Of a stretch of 14,287 nucleotides of DNA, positions 1 to 6,978 are shown one piece after another. The stretch covers positions 1-14,287 of the forward strand of contig JANPIL010000052.1 of NCBI GenBank assembly GCA_031424975.1, read 5' to 3'. The first letter of the stretch is position 1. The number at the start of each line of letters is the position of its first letter. The DNA comes from Xanthocytophaga sp031424975. Its GTDB lineage: Bacteria; Bacteroidota; Bacteroidia; Cytophagales; 172606-1. The position numbers and the translations under genes are program-made. The notes under the pieces are model-generated. The model saw only the letters and a list, made by a program, of their open reading frames with translations. It was not told the origin of the DNA and made no database searches.

Positions 1-237
1 GAGGGCGGAATCATCCTGCAAAGCGTGCGCATGGACGACATTGCCCGGATTTTGGAACGCAAGCATGGCGTAACCGTCCAATTTGCCAATCCGGCAACCA
101 AGCATTGCCGCGTCACCGCCAAGTTTGGCAACGTGCCGCTCAACAAGGTTTTGTTTGCGGTTTGCAGCGCGGTCGGTGCCACCTACAAAACCAAGGGCAA
201 GGGAGTAGTAATCAAGGGCAAGGGTTGCGGGCAATGA
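1..237 (+). CDS. FecR-family anti-sigma factor, C-terminal fragment (DUF4974 domain)
   Basis: The reading frame is open from the first base of the window to TGA at 235-237, so only the last 78 residues of a longer protein are present and its start lies to the left. The fragment has the pattern of the DUF4974 domain that ends Bacteroidota FecR proteins: a short helix (MDDIARILERKHGVTVQF), a strand with basic residues, then VPLNKVLFAVCSAVGATYK and a final strand ending in VVIKGKG. FecR proteins are inner-membrane anti-sigma factors. Their periplasmic part senses the STN domain of a TonB-dependent receptor and controls release of a partner ECF sigma factor. The next gene on the same strand is an STN-containing SusC, which fits that role. 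An ECF sigma gene would be expected upstream but is not visible. The Lys/Gly-rich tail (KGKGVVIKGKGCGQ) is slightly unusual. The family call is good; the signal sensed is unknown. Confidence 0.8.
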   Translation, partial: EGGIILQSVRMDDIARILERKHGVTVQFANPATKHCRVTAKFGNVPLNKVLFAVCSAVGATYKTKGKGVVIKGKGCGQ

Positions 238-293
238 CACGGAAGCCAAAAGCCTCCGGCACGGACGGGGAGCGGGCAAAACCACTGGCGCAA

Positions 294-327
294 ATTTCTG
301 AAACAGTATGTTTTGAAAAGGCAAAAC
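294..327 (+). repeat. Decayed copy of the AGTAT-loop palindrome (loop and right arm)
   Basis: Bases 301-327 match 5630-5656 at 25 of 27 positions (mismatches at 319 and 323), and the first 18 bases (AAACAGTATGTTTTGAAA) are identical. At the second locus this is the end of the left arm, the loop and the whole right arm of a perfect 18-bp palindrome. Here the left arm has diverged, leaving a weaker stem (AAAC/GTTT, one G-U pair, one bulged base, TTTC/GAAA) around the same AGTAT loop. It sits about 60 bases after the FecR stop, so it may act as a weak fecR terminator, or it may be a dispersed repeat element. Both are inference. Confidence 0.6.
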
Positions 328-430
328 CCGGCTTGCCGGAAAACATTGCGCATTTCCGTTCAGGAGCCAGGCAACTTAAAACCGAGTTTCCCACCAAACC
401 GACCGTGCATGGATAAAAGCAAAACAATGT

Positions 431-464
431 AAAAAAAGCCGGGTGTGGTACCAGCACACCCGGC
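431..464 (-). terminator. GC-rich hairpin with T-tract readable on the minus strand
   Basis: GCCGGGTGTG (438-447) and CACACCCGGC (455-464) form a perfect 10-bp stem with a 7-base loop. Seven A residues (431-437) precede it on the plus strand. Read on the minus strand this is a stem followed directly by seven T, the textbook form of an intrinsic terminator. No minus-strand gene lies to its right before 8.3 kb, so it would stop antisense transcription entering from susC. It could also act as a plain hairpin on the plus strand, upstream of susC. The structure is certain; the role is inferred. Confidence 0.6.
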
Positions 465-551
465 CGAGTCCTGACAACCCCCGTGATTGACCCGTCTTCT
501 GGCGAAGGCGGCACGGAAGCTATTTCCTACCTTAAAACTCGTGTTAAATTT

Positions 552-3500
552 ATGAAAAAAACGGTATCCGTTCCAAAGAAAATCGTCAGAATCATGCAAT
601 GCTCCACGGTAATCCTGACGCTCAGTTGCCTGTTCGCGTCTTTATCGTATGCCGCCGACACCTTTGCGCAGGAGCTGCTCGAAAGCAGGGTTTCACTGCA
701 ACTCAACCGGGTTTCGCTGCGCGAGGCACTGAACCAGATTGAAAGGCAAACCAGCGTGACGTTTGTGTATGACGACCAGAGCGTTGCCACGGGCGACAAG
801 ATATCGCTGCAAGTGAAAGGCAAAAAACTCGGCTTGCTGCTGGATTTATTGCTGAAGCCCCGCAACCTGCAATTCCACTCCGTTGACAACCAGATTATCA
901 TCCGGCAAAAAGCCAGGCAGCCACTCGGCAATGTGTCGGGCAAGGTGACCGACTCCCAAACCGGCGAGACCCTGCCGGGCACGAGTGTGCTGCTCAAGGG
1001 CACTTCGGTGGCAACCACCACCGATGCCAGCGGAAACTACAACATCAACGTGCCCGACGAAAATGGCGTGCTGGTGTTTTCGTTTGTGGGCTACAACGCC
1101 GAGGAAGTGAGCGTGGGTGTGCGGACAACCCTAAACGTGACGCTGGTGGCCTCGCTCCAGTCGCTGAACCAAGTGGTGGTGGTGGGCTACGGCTCGCAGC
1201 AACGCCGCGACATCACCGGCTCGGTGGGCGTGGTTTCGGGCGAGCAGATACGTGCCAACCCCGTGACGGGCATTGACCAGGCATTGCAAGGCCGGGTGGC
1301 CGGTGTGCAGGTGACGCAAACTTCCGGGCAGCCGGGCGGCGGCGTATCCGTGCGCATCCGGGGCACCAGTTCCATCAGCGCGGGTAACGAACCGCTGTAT
1401 GTCATTGACGGGATGCCGTTCTACAACTGGAACACCACTTTCAACCAAGGGCCGGCGGGCATTTTCGGCACCGGCCAACCCAGCAATGCGCTGAGTGCCA
1501 TCAATCCGAACGACATTGAATCCATCACGGTTCTGAAAGATGCCGCCGCCGCCGCCATTTACGGTTCGCGGGCGGCAAACGGCGTGGTAATCATCACCAC
1601 CAAACGTGGCAAGATGGGCAAAGGCCGGGTTGAGTTCGACGCATATTATGGCGTGCAGCAACTTTCCAAGCGCATTGATGTGCTTAATGCCCGCCAACAG
1701 GCCGAGCTGGTCAACGAGGCCCGTGCCAATGGCCGCGCGGATTTGGGCAACCCCGCCAACCCGACTCCGAATTTCCGTCCGGTTCCGGCCTTTGCCAACC
1801 CGGCGGCCTTGGGTGTCGGCACCGACTGGCAAAGCGAGTTGTTTCAGGCAGCTCCCATGGAGAGCTACCAGCTTTCCATTTCGGGAGCCGATGAAAACAC
1901 GCAGTATGCCGTTTCGGGGTCATATTTTAACCAGCAGGGCATCTTGAAAGTCTCGGGTTACAAACGGTATTCGGCACGCGTGAATCTGGAACGCAAAGCC
2001 ACTGAGAAACTCAAGATAGGTGCGAATATTGTTTTCAACAATGCCACCAACACCATCAACCGGGCTTTTGGGGAGGTGACACAGGGCGGGTTGATTTACG
2101 GAGCCTTGCAGCAAACCCCCGCCCTGCCGGTTTACGACGCAAACGGCGATTTCACGCGCTTGGATGTAAGTGGCAGCGGACGGTTTGTGGGCATGACACA
2201 CATTGACAACCCGCTGTCGTCAGCTCTGGAATACTGGCATCCAATCAATACCACGCGCGTGGTCGGCACGTTGTTCGGCGAGTACAAAATCCTGAAAAAC
2301 CTCACGTTGCGCACCAGCTTGGGCCTGGATGCCAACTACCTGAAAAACAACATTTTCATTCCAATACGCAGCAACGGAGCCGACACGGATGCCGCCGGAA
2401 ATCCGGTTTCGGTGGCTCCCACCAACCCCAACACGGGTAATGGTTTCGCCTTTGCGTCACAGGAGTTGACTTGGCTCAATGAGAATGTGCTGACCTACAC
2501 CACAACCTTCGCCGACCGCCATAAGATTACCGCCGTGGGTGGGTTTACCGCGCAGGGTTCCGGATTCGAGCGGATGATCAGCCGGGTGCAGAATTTCCCC
2601 AACAACCTGGTCACCACCACCAACGCCGGCCAGACCGACCTGACCAACTCTTTCCGGGAGGAATGGAAAATGGTTTCGTTCCTAGGGCGGGTAAACTATG
2701 CTTTCGACGACAAATACCTGTTCACGGCGGGCATCCGCGCTGATGGTTCCTCGCGTTTCGGCCCTGGCCGGCGTTTCGGGTATTTCCCATCCGTTTCAGT
2801 AGGGTGGCGTGTTTCCGGCGAGGAGTTCATGAAAAACATCCGCCCCGTAAGCGACCTCAAGTTGCGGGCCAGCTACGGAACCCTCGGCAATTCGGAAATC
2901 AACAATTTCGTGAACAGTTTCGCCAACTATCCTTATCTGGGACGCATCATCCCGACCAATTACACCTTTGGCCGGACAGTGGTCAACGGCTTGTCGGCCG
3001 GCTCACTTTCCAATGACAAATTGGGCTGGGAAACATCAGTCCAGTTCGATTTGGGCATGGACTTGAGCCTGTGGTCGGGCCGCGTGAACGTGATTGCCGA
3101 CTATTACAACAAGGAAACCGTGGACATGCTCATCGGCGACTATCCGATTCCGTACACCACCGGTTTTTCCACCACGTTCCCCAATATCGGGCGGATGCGC
3201 AACCGGGGCGTGGAACTGACACTGAACACGGTGAACGTTGACCGGGGGTTCAAGTGGAAGACCGATTTCAACATAGCCTATAACCGTAACCGCGTGGCAA
3301 ATCTGGGAGCCAACGTGCCGTTCATCCTTTCAGGAAACAGCATCACCCGCCCGGACGAACCGACCGGCTCGTTTTTCGGCTGGCAGACGGACGGCATTTT
3401 CCAGAACCAGCAGGAAATCGCCGCCGCCGCCGTGCAAAACGGAAATCGTGGCAACACCCGCCCCGGCGATGTGCGTTTCCGCGATACGGATAACAGCGGC

Positions 3501-4055
3501 ACGGTCAATGCCGCCGACCGCGTGGTGCTGGGCAGCCCGCACCCGGACTGGGTATTTGGCCTGACAAATACTTTTTCGTACAAGGGCTTGGATCTGAACG
3601 TGTTTCTGAACGGTGTGCAAGGCAACGAAGTATACAACAACACCCGCGAAAGACTTGAAGGCATGGGCGGCAACTTCAACAACGCTGTTTCCACGCTGAA
3701 CCGATGGCAGTCGGAACAGAATCCGGGCAATGGAACCATGCCCCGTGCCACCGCCCAGGATCCGAACAACAACCGCCGGTTCTCAAACCGGTGGCTCGAA
3801 GACGGCTCGTTCCTGAGGATTCGTACCCTGACCTTGGGCTACAACCTGCCCGATGCCCTGCTGCGTCCGTTGCGCATACAGCGGCTGCGGTTGTATGCCA
3901 CCCTGCAGAACCTGTACACCTTCACCCGTTACACCGGTTACGACCCGGAGTTCAGCCGCAACAACGGCATTGTGAGTCCGCTCAACTTCGGGGTGGACGA
4001 TTCCAACTATCCCGTGCCAAGAACTTACATGCTTGGCCTGAACGTGCAGTTCTGA
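552..4055 (+). CDS. SusC/RagA-family TonB-dependent outer-membrane receptor with STN domain
   Basis: TonB-dependent outer-membrane channel that, with the SusD lipoprotein encoded next to it, captures an oligosaccharide and imports it to the periplasm. I start it at ATG 552 (1167 aa), because MKKTVSVPKKIVRI followed by a hydrophobic stretch and SYA-A gives a normal signal peptide; the frame is open further up but adds only non-secretory residues. Domains in order: signal peptide about 1-34; STN domain about 46-118 (SLREALNQIERQTSVTFVYDD onward); carboxypeptidase-regulatory-like domain about 127-200 (VSGKVTDSQTGETLPGTSVLLKGT); SusC signature VVVVGYG at 208-214; plug about 215-352 with LQGRVAGVQV, SVRIRGTSSI, PLYVIDGMP and AAAAAIYGSRAANGVVIITTKRG; then a beta-barrel ending in an aromatic-containing strand (LNVQF). 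The length is usual for SusC. The STN domain and the upstream FecR imply transmembrane signalling through an ECF sigma factor. The substrate cannot be read from the sequence. Confidence 0.96.
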   Translation: MKKTVSVPKKIVRIMQCSTVILTLSCLFASLSYAADTFAQELLESRVSLQLNRVSLREALNQIERQTSVTFVYDDQSVATGDKISLQVKGKKLGLLLDLLLKPRNLQFHSVDNQIIIRQKARQPLGNVSGKVTDSQTGETLPGTSVLLKGTSVATTTDASGNYNINVPDENGVLVFSFVGYNAEEVSVGVRTTLNVTLVASLQSLNQVVVVGYGSQQRRDITGSVGVVSGEQIRANPVTGIDQALQGRVAGVQVTQTSGQPGGGVSVRIRGTSSISAGNEPLYVIDGMPFYNWNTTFNQGPAGIFGTGQPSNALSAINPNDIESITVLKDAAAAAIYGSRAANGVVIITTKRGKMGKGRVEFDAYYGVQQLSKRIDVLNARQQAELVNEARANGRADLGNPANPTPNFRPVPAFANPAALGVGTDWQSELFQAAPMESYQLSISGADENTQYAVSGSYFNQQGILKVSGYKRYSARVNLERKATEKLKIGANIVFNNATNTINRAFGEVTQGGLIYGALQQTPALPVYDANGDFTRLDVSGSGRFVGMTHIDNPLSSALEYWHPINTTRVVGTLFGEYKILKNLTLRTSLGLDANYLKNNIFIPIRSNGADTDAAGNPVSVAPTNPNTGNGFAFASQELTWLNENVLTYTTTFADRHKITAVGGFTAQGSGFERMISRVQNFPNNLVTTTNAGQTDLTNSFREEWKMVSFLGRVNYAFDDKYLFTAGIRADGSSRFGPGRRFGYFPSVSVGWRVSGEEFMKNIRPVSDLKLRASYGTLGNSEINNFVNSFANYPYLGRIIPTNYTFGRTVVNGLSAGSLSNDKLGWETSVQFDLGMDLSLWSGRVNVIADYYNKETVDMLIGDYPIPYTTGFSTTFPNIGRMRNRGVELTLNTVNVDRGFKWKTDFNIAYNRNRVANLGANVPFILSGNSITRPDEPTGSFFGWQTDGIFQNQQEIAAAAVQNGNRGNTRPGDVRFRDTDNSGTVNAADRVVLGSPHPDWVFGLTNTFSYKGLDLNVFLNGVQGNEVYNNTRERLEGMGGNFNNAVSTLNRWQSEQNPGNGTMPRATAQDPNNNRRFSNRWLEDGSFLRIRTLTLGYNLPDALLRPLRIQRLRLYATLQNLYTFTRYTGYDPEFSRNNGIVSPLNFGVDDSNYPVPRTYMLGLNVQF

Positions 4056-4094
4056 CAGGTGGGTTTCCCGTTTCCCAGAGATACTATTTTCCCA

Positions 4095-4124
4095 GATGCG
4101 CCGCGTCGAAAACACTGGCGCATC
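4095..4124 (+). promoter_or_regulatory. Inverted repeat in the susC-susD gap
   Basis: GATGCGCC (4095-4102) and GGCGCATC (4117-4124) are perfect 8-bp complements around a 14-base loop, in the 93-base gap between the susC stop and the susD start. In the shared transcript this would fold just ahead of susD. It has no T-tract, so it is more likely an mRNA stability or processing element, or a partial attenuator that sets the SusC:SusD ratio, than a full terminator. The role is inference. Confidence 0.4.
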
Positions 4125-4148
4125 ATTCATCCATTTTCCCGAAAAACC

Positions 4149-5612
4149 ATGAGAAAGATTCGCAAACCTTTCATTTCGCTTGTCATCACCGGCCTGCTGA
4201 TGTCTGCGTGCAACAGTTTTTTAGAAGTGCAGCCCGTTTCGGTAGCAAGCGAGGCGGTCTTTTACAAGACCTCCCAAGACGCAGTGATAGCTACCAACGG
4301 CTGCTACAATGCCCTGCTGGACATCTACCGGGGATCCACCATTTGGCTCTTCAGCGAAGTCATGGCCGATGATGCAACCGACCCTGACGGAGCCATTGAC
4401 AATTTTACCTTTGATGCCACCAATGGCAATGTGGAAACGTTCTGGCGGCTGCATTACACCGGCATTACCCGCTGCAATACGCTTATCGGCAGGATTGGCA
4501 GCATCCAGATGGATGAAACCCTAAAAACCCGCCTGCAACTGGAAGCGCGGTACTTGCGGGCATATTTCTATTTCAACCTGGTACGGCTCTACGGCGAGGT
4601 GCCCTTGGTGCTTGAGGAAGTGAAAGGGCAGGACATTCCGTTTCCGGCCCGTGCCACCCTTGGTGATGTTTACCGGCAAATCACCGATGACCTAATGGCT
4701 GCCGAAGCGTTGCCGGTTTCGTATCCGGCCCCGGAAACCGGCCGTGCCACGCGCGGAGCCGCCAAAGCGTTGCTTGCCAAAGTTTACCTGACGCAGCGCA
4801 ACTGGCAGCAGGCATCCGTCAAGGCCCGCGAAGTGATGGATTTGGCGGCGTACCGGCTGCTTCCCAGCTACGCCGACGCGTTCACCGTGCAAAACCGCAA
4901 TAGTGCCGAATCCATTTTCGAGGTGCAATTCGGGCGTGGCGGGCAAGTGGGCACGGGCAACCCGGTGACCGGTTTCTTTTTCCAGCAGTTTGCCCCGGCG
5001 GGTTCGGGCGATATCGTGACCGGCGTCGCGGGCAGCAATGGCGAGGGGCGCATGATTCCGACCGACGGGTTCGTGAACCTGTACGAAACCGACGATCCGC
5101 GACGCGATGCCTCCGTACGCACGTTTTATGTGCGCGTTACCGGCAACCGCCGCGACACGGTCCGCATCAACCACACAATCAAATACCAGGATCCGCAGGC
5201 CACCGCCGCCGGGGGGGGGGCATCAGGTAATGGCAGCGAGAATGGCTGGCGGGTGCTGCGATATTCCGATGTGCTGCTCATGTATGCTGAGGCTCTTAAT
5301 GAACTGGGCGGTGGCAATGCATTGGCATTTGAGGCGGTGAACCAAGTACGCCAACGGGCACGCGGAACCAATGCGGCTGCTGTGCTGCCAGACTTGGCCG
5401 GACTGGGCCAAGCCGCCCTGCGCGAGGCAATTTACCGGGAGAGGCGCGTGGAACTGAGCTTTGAAGGCCACCGCTGGTTTGACCTGGTGCGCACCGGACA
5501 GGCATTGGACGCGCTGAGAAGCAAGAACATCCAGCCACGCAACCTGCTGCTACCCATTCCGCAGCGCGAACGCGACTTGAACCCGAACCTGACCCAGAAC
5601 ACCGGGTATTAG
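4149..5612 (+). CDS. SusD/RagB-family glycan-binding lipoprotein
   Basis: Surface lipoprotein that covers the SusC channel and binds the glycan. I choose ATG 4149 (487 aa) because it gives MRKIRKPFISLVITGLLMSAC, a lipoprotein signal with lipobox LMSAC and acylated Cys21; the frame runs upstream to 4059, but that extension has no secretion signal. The N-terminal SusD-like part has the usual helical repeats (ATNGCYNALLDIYRG; LEARYLRAYFYFNLVRLYGEVPLVL). The C-terminal RagB/SusD part has VLRYSDVLLMYAEALNE, AVNQVRQRA, and ELSFEGHRWFDLVRTGQAL near residues 435-453, ending LLLPIPQRERDLNPNLTQN as is typical. The length is normal to slightly short. It follows susC after 93 bases and is surely in the same operon. 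A run of ten G (5211-5220, residues 355-358) lies in a Gly/Ala/Ser/Asn-rich linker before the VLRYSDVLLMY motif; see findings. The binding specificity is unknown. Confidence 0.95.
   Translation: MRKIRKPFISLVITGLLMSACNSFLEVQPVSVASEAVFYKTSQDAVIATNGCYNALLDIYRGSTIWLFSEVMADDATDPDGAIDNFTFDATNGNVETFWRLHYTGITRCNTLIGRIGSIQMDETLKTRLQLEARYLRAYFYFNLVRLYGEVPLVLEEVKGQDIPFPARATLGDVYRQITDDLMAAEALPVSYPAPETGRATRGAAKALLAKVYLTQRNWQQASVKAREVMDLAAYRLLPSYADAFTVQNRNSAESIFEVQFGRGGQVGTGNPVTGFFFQQFAPAGSGDIVTGVAGSNGEGRMIPTDGFVNLYETDDPRRDASVRTFYVRVTGNRRDTVRINHTIKYQDPQATAAGGGASGNGSENGWRVLRYSDVLLMYAEALNELGGGNALAFEAVNQVRQRARGTNAAAVLPDLAGLGQAALREAIYRERRVELSFEGHRWFDLVRTGQALDALRSKNIQPRNLLLPIPQRERDLNPNLTQNTGY
5211..5220 (+). 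repeat. G10 homopolymer inside susD
   Basis: Ten consecutive G follow GCCGCC in the susD reading frame and code for Gly355-Gly357 and the first base of Ala358. With ten G the frame continues to the normal SusD C-terminus. One extra G gives TAA within a few codons; one fewer gives a frame that closes with TGA at about 5340. The tract length therefore decides whether full-length SusD is made. Confidence 0.9.
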
Positions 5613-5615
5613 AAG

Positions 5616-5656
5616 GTTTGGCCGTTTCAAAACAGTATGTTTTGAAACGGCCAAAC
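5616..5656 (+). terminator. Perfect 18-bp stem-loop just after susD
   Basis: GTTTGGCCGTTTCAAAAC (5616-5633), loop AGTAT (5634-5638) and the exact reverse complement (5639-5656) form a 41-base palindrome starting 3 bases past the susD TAG. Placement and strength suggest a transcription stop or 3'-end stabiliser for the susCD mRNA. No T-tract follows (ATCCCTTG), so a pure intrinsic-terminator mechanism is uncertain. The loop and right arm recur at 305-327 upstream of susC. Confidence 0.7.
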
Positions 5657-5867
5657 ATCCCTTGTCATGAATCTATTCGGCCGATTAGAGATAAACAGAT
5701 TCTGCAACCAGCACAAATGAATTCAGTCAGTGACCAGGAAAGACCACTCGATTCTTATCATTTGACATCAAGGATGATGAATGATAACGCCCATACGCTT
5801 GGCTTTGTGAAGCGAAAAAACAATTACAATTCAACCGATTTCAATCTTTAACTAATCAATTAGAATT

Positions 5868-6692
5868 ATGAAAAAGTCAAAATCAATCGCAGTTGCCTTT
5901 GCAGTAGCTGCTCTCTGCACGTTGGGCTTTACGGCTTGTAACAAGCAGGAGGCTGCTCCGAAACCGGATAAGTTTGCTGAAATTACCGATGCCAAGGCGC
6001 GAATGACCGCTTTGATTGACCTTGGAAGGAAGGAGAACGCAACCGAAGAGGAATTTGCCATATATGCCTCCGCAATCAAAAACTTAACTTTTAAAGAATC
6101 AGAAGTATACTTGCAGTTGGTCTATGAAAAAGGTTTGGCGGAAGCTACTGCAAAAAAAGATGTTTCACTGATAGAAGACATAGAACGCATTAACGCTTAT
6201 AAGGTTGAATTAAACAACCAGTCCATGCTGAAGTTTAGCAAGCCATATATAAGTTTAGCAGGTGACCAATTGGAATCATTGGAGAAAGACATGGGCAAGC
6301 AGTTGGCCGGTGGCCGCTCTGGTCGAACAAAAGTTGTAATACCGGCCTTGAGTTGTGCTTTTGCCCAAGGAAGTTCAGGTAGTGCAACTTTCACGGCTAC
6401 TGCTGTGGCCCCGATTCTTTATACAAACTGGCAGTGGGCTGACAATGACCAAGATATATTCACGCCTTGCGATTGCCAGTTTGCCTATCCAACCACCGAT
6501 ATCAGATATACCAGGACATTTGCCGGCACCGGCGAACCCGCCGCTCGGACTGCTCTGCAAGCAAGGCCCATTATCAGAAGAAGGATATTGTCCGGCGTAA
6601 GCACAGGAACTTATCTTCTTACAGGCACATCTACTTTAAATGCTTTCAGTAGCTGTCCTGATTTTGGTAACCGGATTCGATTGAGCAGGTAG
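5868..6692 (+). CDS. Putative lipoprotein of unknown function
   Basis: A 274-aa protein that I do not recognise. The start MKKSKSIAVAFAVAALCTLGFTAC is a clear lipoprotein signal peptide with acylated Cys24, so it is envelope-anchored. Residues 35-150 are charged and predicted largely helical (ITDAKARMTALIDLGRKENATEEEFAIYASAIKNLTF; VSLIEDIERINAYKVELNNQSM). From about 155 the character changes to a Ser/Thr/aromatic-rich, probably beta segment (SATFTATAVAP; TNWQWADNDQD) with four cysteines (163, 201, 203, 263) that could pair in the periplasm. The end is Arg-rich (ARPIIRRRIL; GNRIRLSR). Its base composition is visibly more A+T rich than the flanking sus and glycosidase genes, suggesting separate history. 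It is separated from susD by a strong hairpin and 211 further bases, so it is probably transcribed on its own. A short inverted repeat CTAAT-CA-ATTAG lies just ahead of the start codon. Confidence 0.75.
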   Translation: MKKSKSIAVAFAVAALCTLGFTACNKQEAAPKPDKFAEITDAKARMTALIDLGRKENATEEEFAIYASAIKNLTFKESEVYLQLVYEKGLAEATAKKDVSLIEDIERINAYKVELNNQSMLKFSKPYISLAGDQLESLEKDMGKQLAGGRSGRTKVVIPALSCAFAQGSSGSATFTATAVAPILYTNWQWADNDQDIFTPCDCQFAYPTTDIRYTRTFAGTGEPAARTALQARPIIRRRILSGVSTGTYLLTGTSTLNAFSSCPDFGNRIRLSR

Positions 6693-6743
6693 ACTGATTG
6701 CTTGAAAAAGCTTTACGGGCAGAATCGGATTTCAAACGGATGA

Positions 6744-6786
6744 AAAGCAAAAACGCCGGACCGGACTGGTCCGGCGTTTTTGCTTT
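6744..6786 (+). terminator. Strong 19-bp hairpin terminator, bidirectional in form
   Basis: Bases 6744-6762 and 6768-6786 are perfect reverse complements (19 bp) around the 5-base loop GGACT. The GC-rich core (CGCCGGACC / GGTCCGGCG) is flanked by an A-run on the left and a T-run (GTTTTTGCTTT) on the right, so it has intrinsic-terminator form in both directions. It starts 51 bases after the stop of the unknown lipoprotein gene and isolates it from the toxin-antitoxin genes. Confidence 0.85.
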
Positions 6787-6856
6787 GTGCCACGTTCAAG
6801 TATTGTAAAATTCTAATTTTCTCATTCAAGTGGATGGATTTTTACATTATTTAATG

Positions 6857-6877
6857 GTGCTCGAGGAGCAAGAGCAC
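6857..6877. promoter_or_regulatory. Inverted repeat upstream of parD (possible operator)
   Basis: GTGCTC (6857-6862) and GAGCAC (6872-6877) are perfect 6-bp complements with a 9-base spacer; a nested TGCTC-GAG-GAGCA lies inside. It is about 40 bases before the candidate -33 element. ParD-type antitoxins autorepress through palindromes, but those usually overlap the promoter, so this is only a possible operator. Confidence 0.25.
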
Positions 6878-6915
6878 AAAGCGCTACTTTACCTGTCCAA
6901 ATCAGCCTGTCAATC

Positions 6916-6947
6916 CTTGACATACCCGGGCTTTTTGCGTAGTTTTG
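6916..6947 (+). promoter_or_regulatory. Candidate Bacteroidota-type promoter for parDE
   Basis: CTTG (6916-6919) and TAGTTTTG (6940-6947), separated by 20 bases, closely resemble the Bacteroidota sigma-ABfr consensus TTTG-N19-TAnnTTTG. The -7 element matches fully; the -33 element has one mismatch and the spacer is one base long. A start site near 6953 would leave a leader of about 25 bases before the parD ATG. Confidence 0.5.
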
Positions 6948-6978
6948 TCAATGCTTATTCACCAAACGGTTTTCTGCC

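Larger units (their letters stand above)
238..551. other. Intergenic region fecR-susC (314 bases, two hairpins)
   Basis: No convincing gene lies here; short overlapping frames on both strands have no recognisable protein character. The region holds a decayed stem-loop with loop AGTAT (about 294-318) whose loop and right arm are repeated after susD, and a 10-bp GC-rich hairpin at 438-464. I found no good match to the Bacteroidota promoter consensus (TTTG-N19-TAnnTTTG) before susC. The stretch 465-551 just ahead of susC has no obvious structure. Confidence 0.6.

Noticed and set aside
483..551. Upstream extension of the susC reading frame
   Set aside because: It adds 23 residues without secretory character ahead of a normal signal peptide that begins at ATG 552.
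1540..1560. GCC triplet run in susC as a slippage-prone repeat
   Set aside because: It codes for the Ala-rich part of the conserved SusC plug motif, and triplet changes would keep the frame.
1131..1832. Minus-strand 233-residue open frame across susC
   Set aside because: It is antisense to the conserved plug region of susC and reflects GC-rich codon structure; the His/Arg/Gly-rich translation has no domain character.
4059..4148. Upstream extension of the susD reading frame
   Set aside because: It would bury the lipoprotein signal peptide; ATG 4149 places LMSAC at the right distance.
5761..5801. TTTG at 5761 with TACGCTTG at 5794 as a promoter for the unknown lipoprotein
   Set aside because: The spacer is 29 bases and the -7 element is poor; the alternative TAACGCCC at the right spacing lacks the TTTG part.
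5618..5851. Plus-strand 77-residue open frame after susD
   Set aside because: It starts inside the 18-bp stem-loop, has no recognisable protein pattern, and lies in A+T-rich intergenic sequence.
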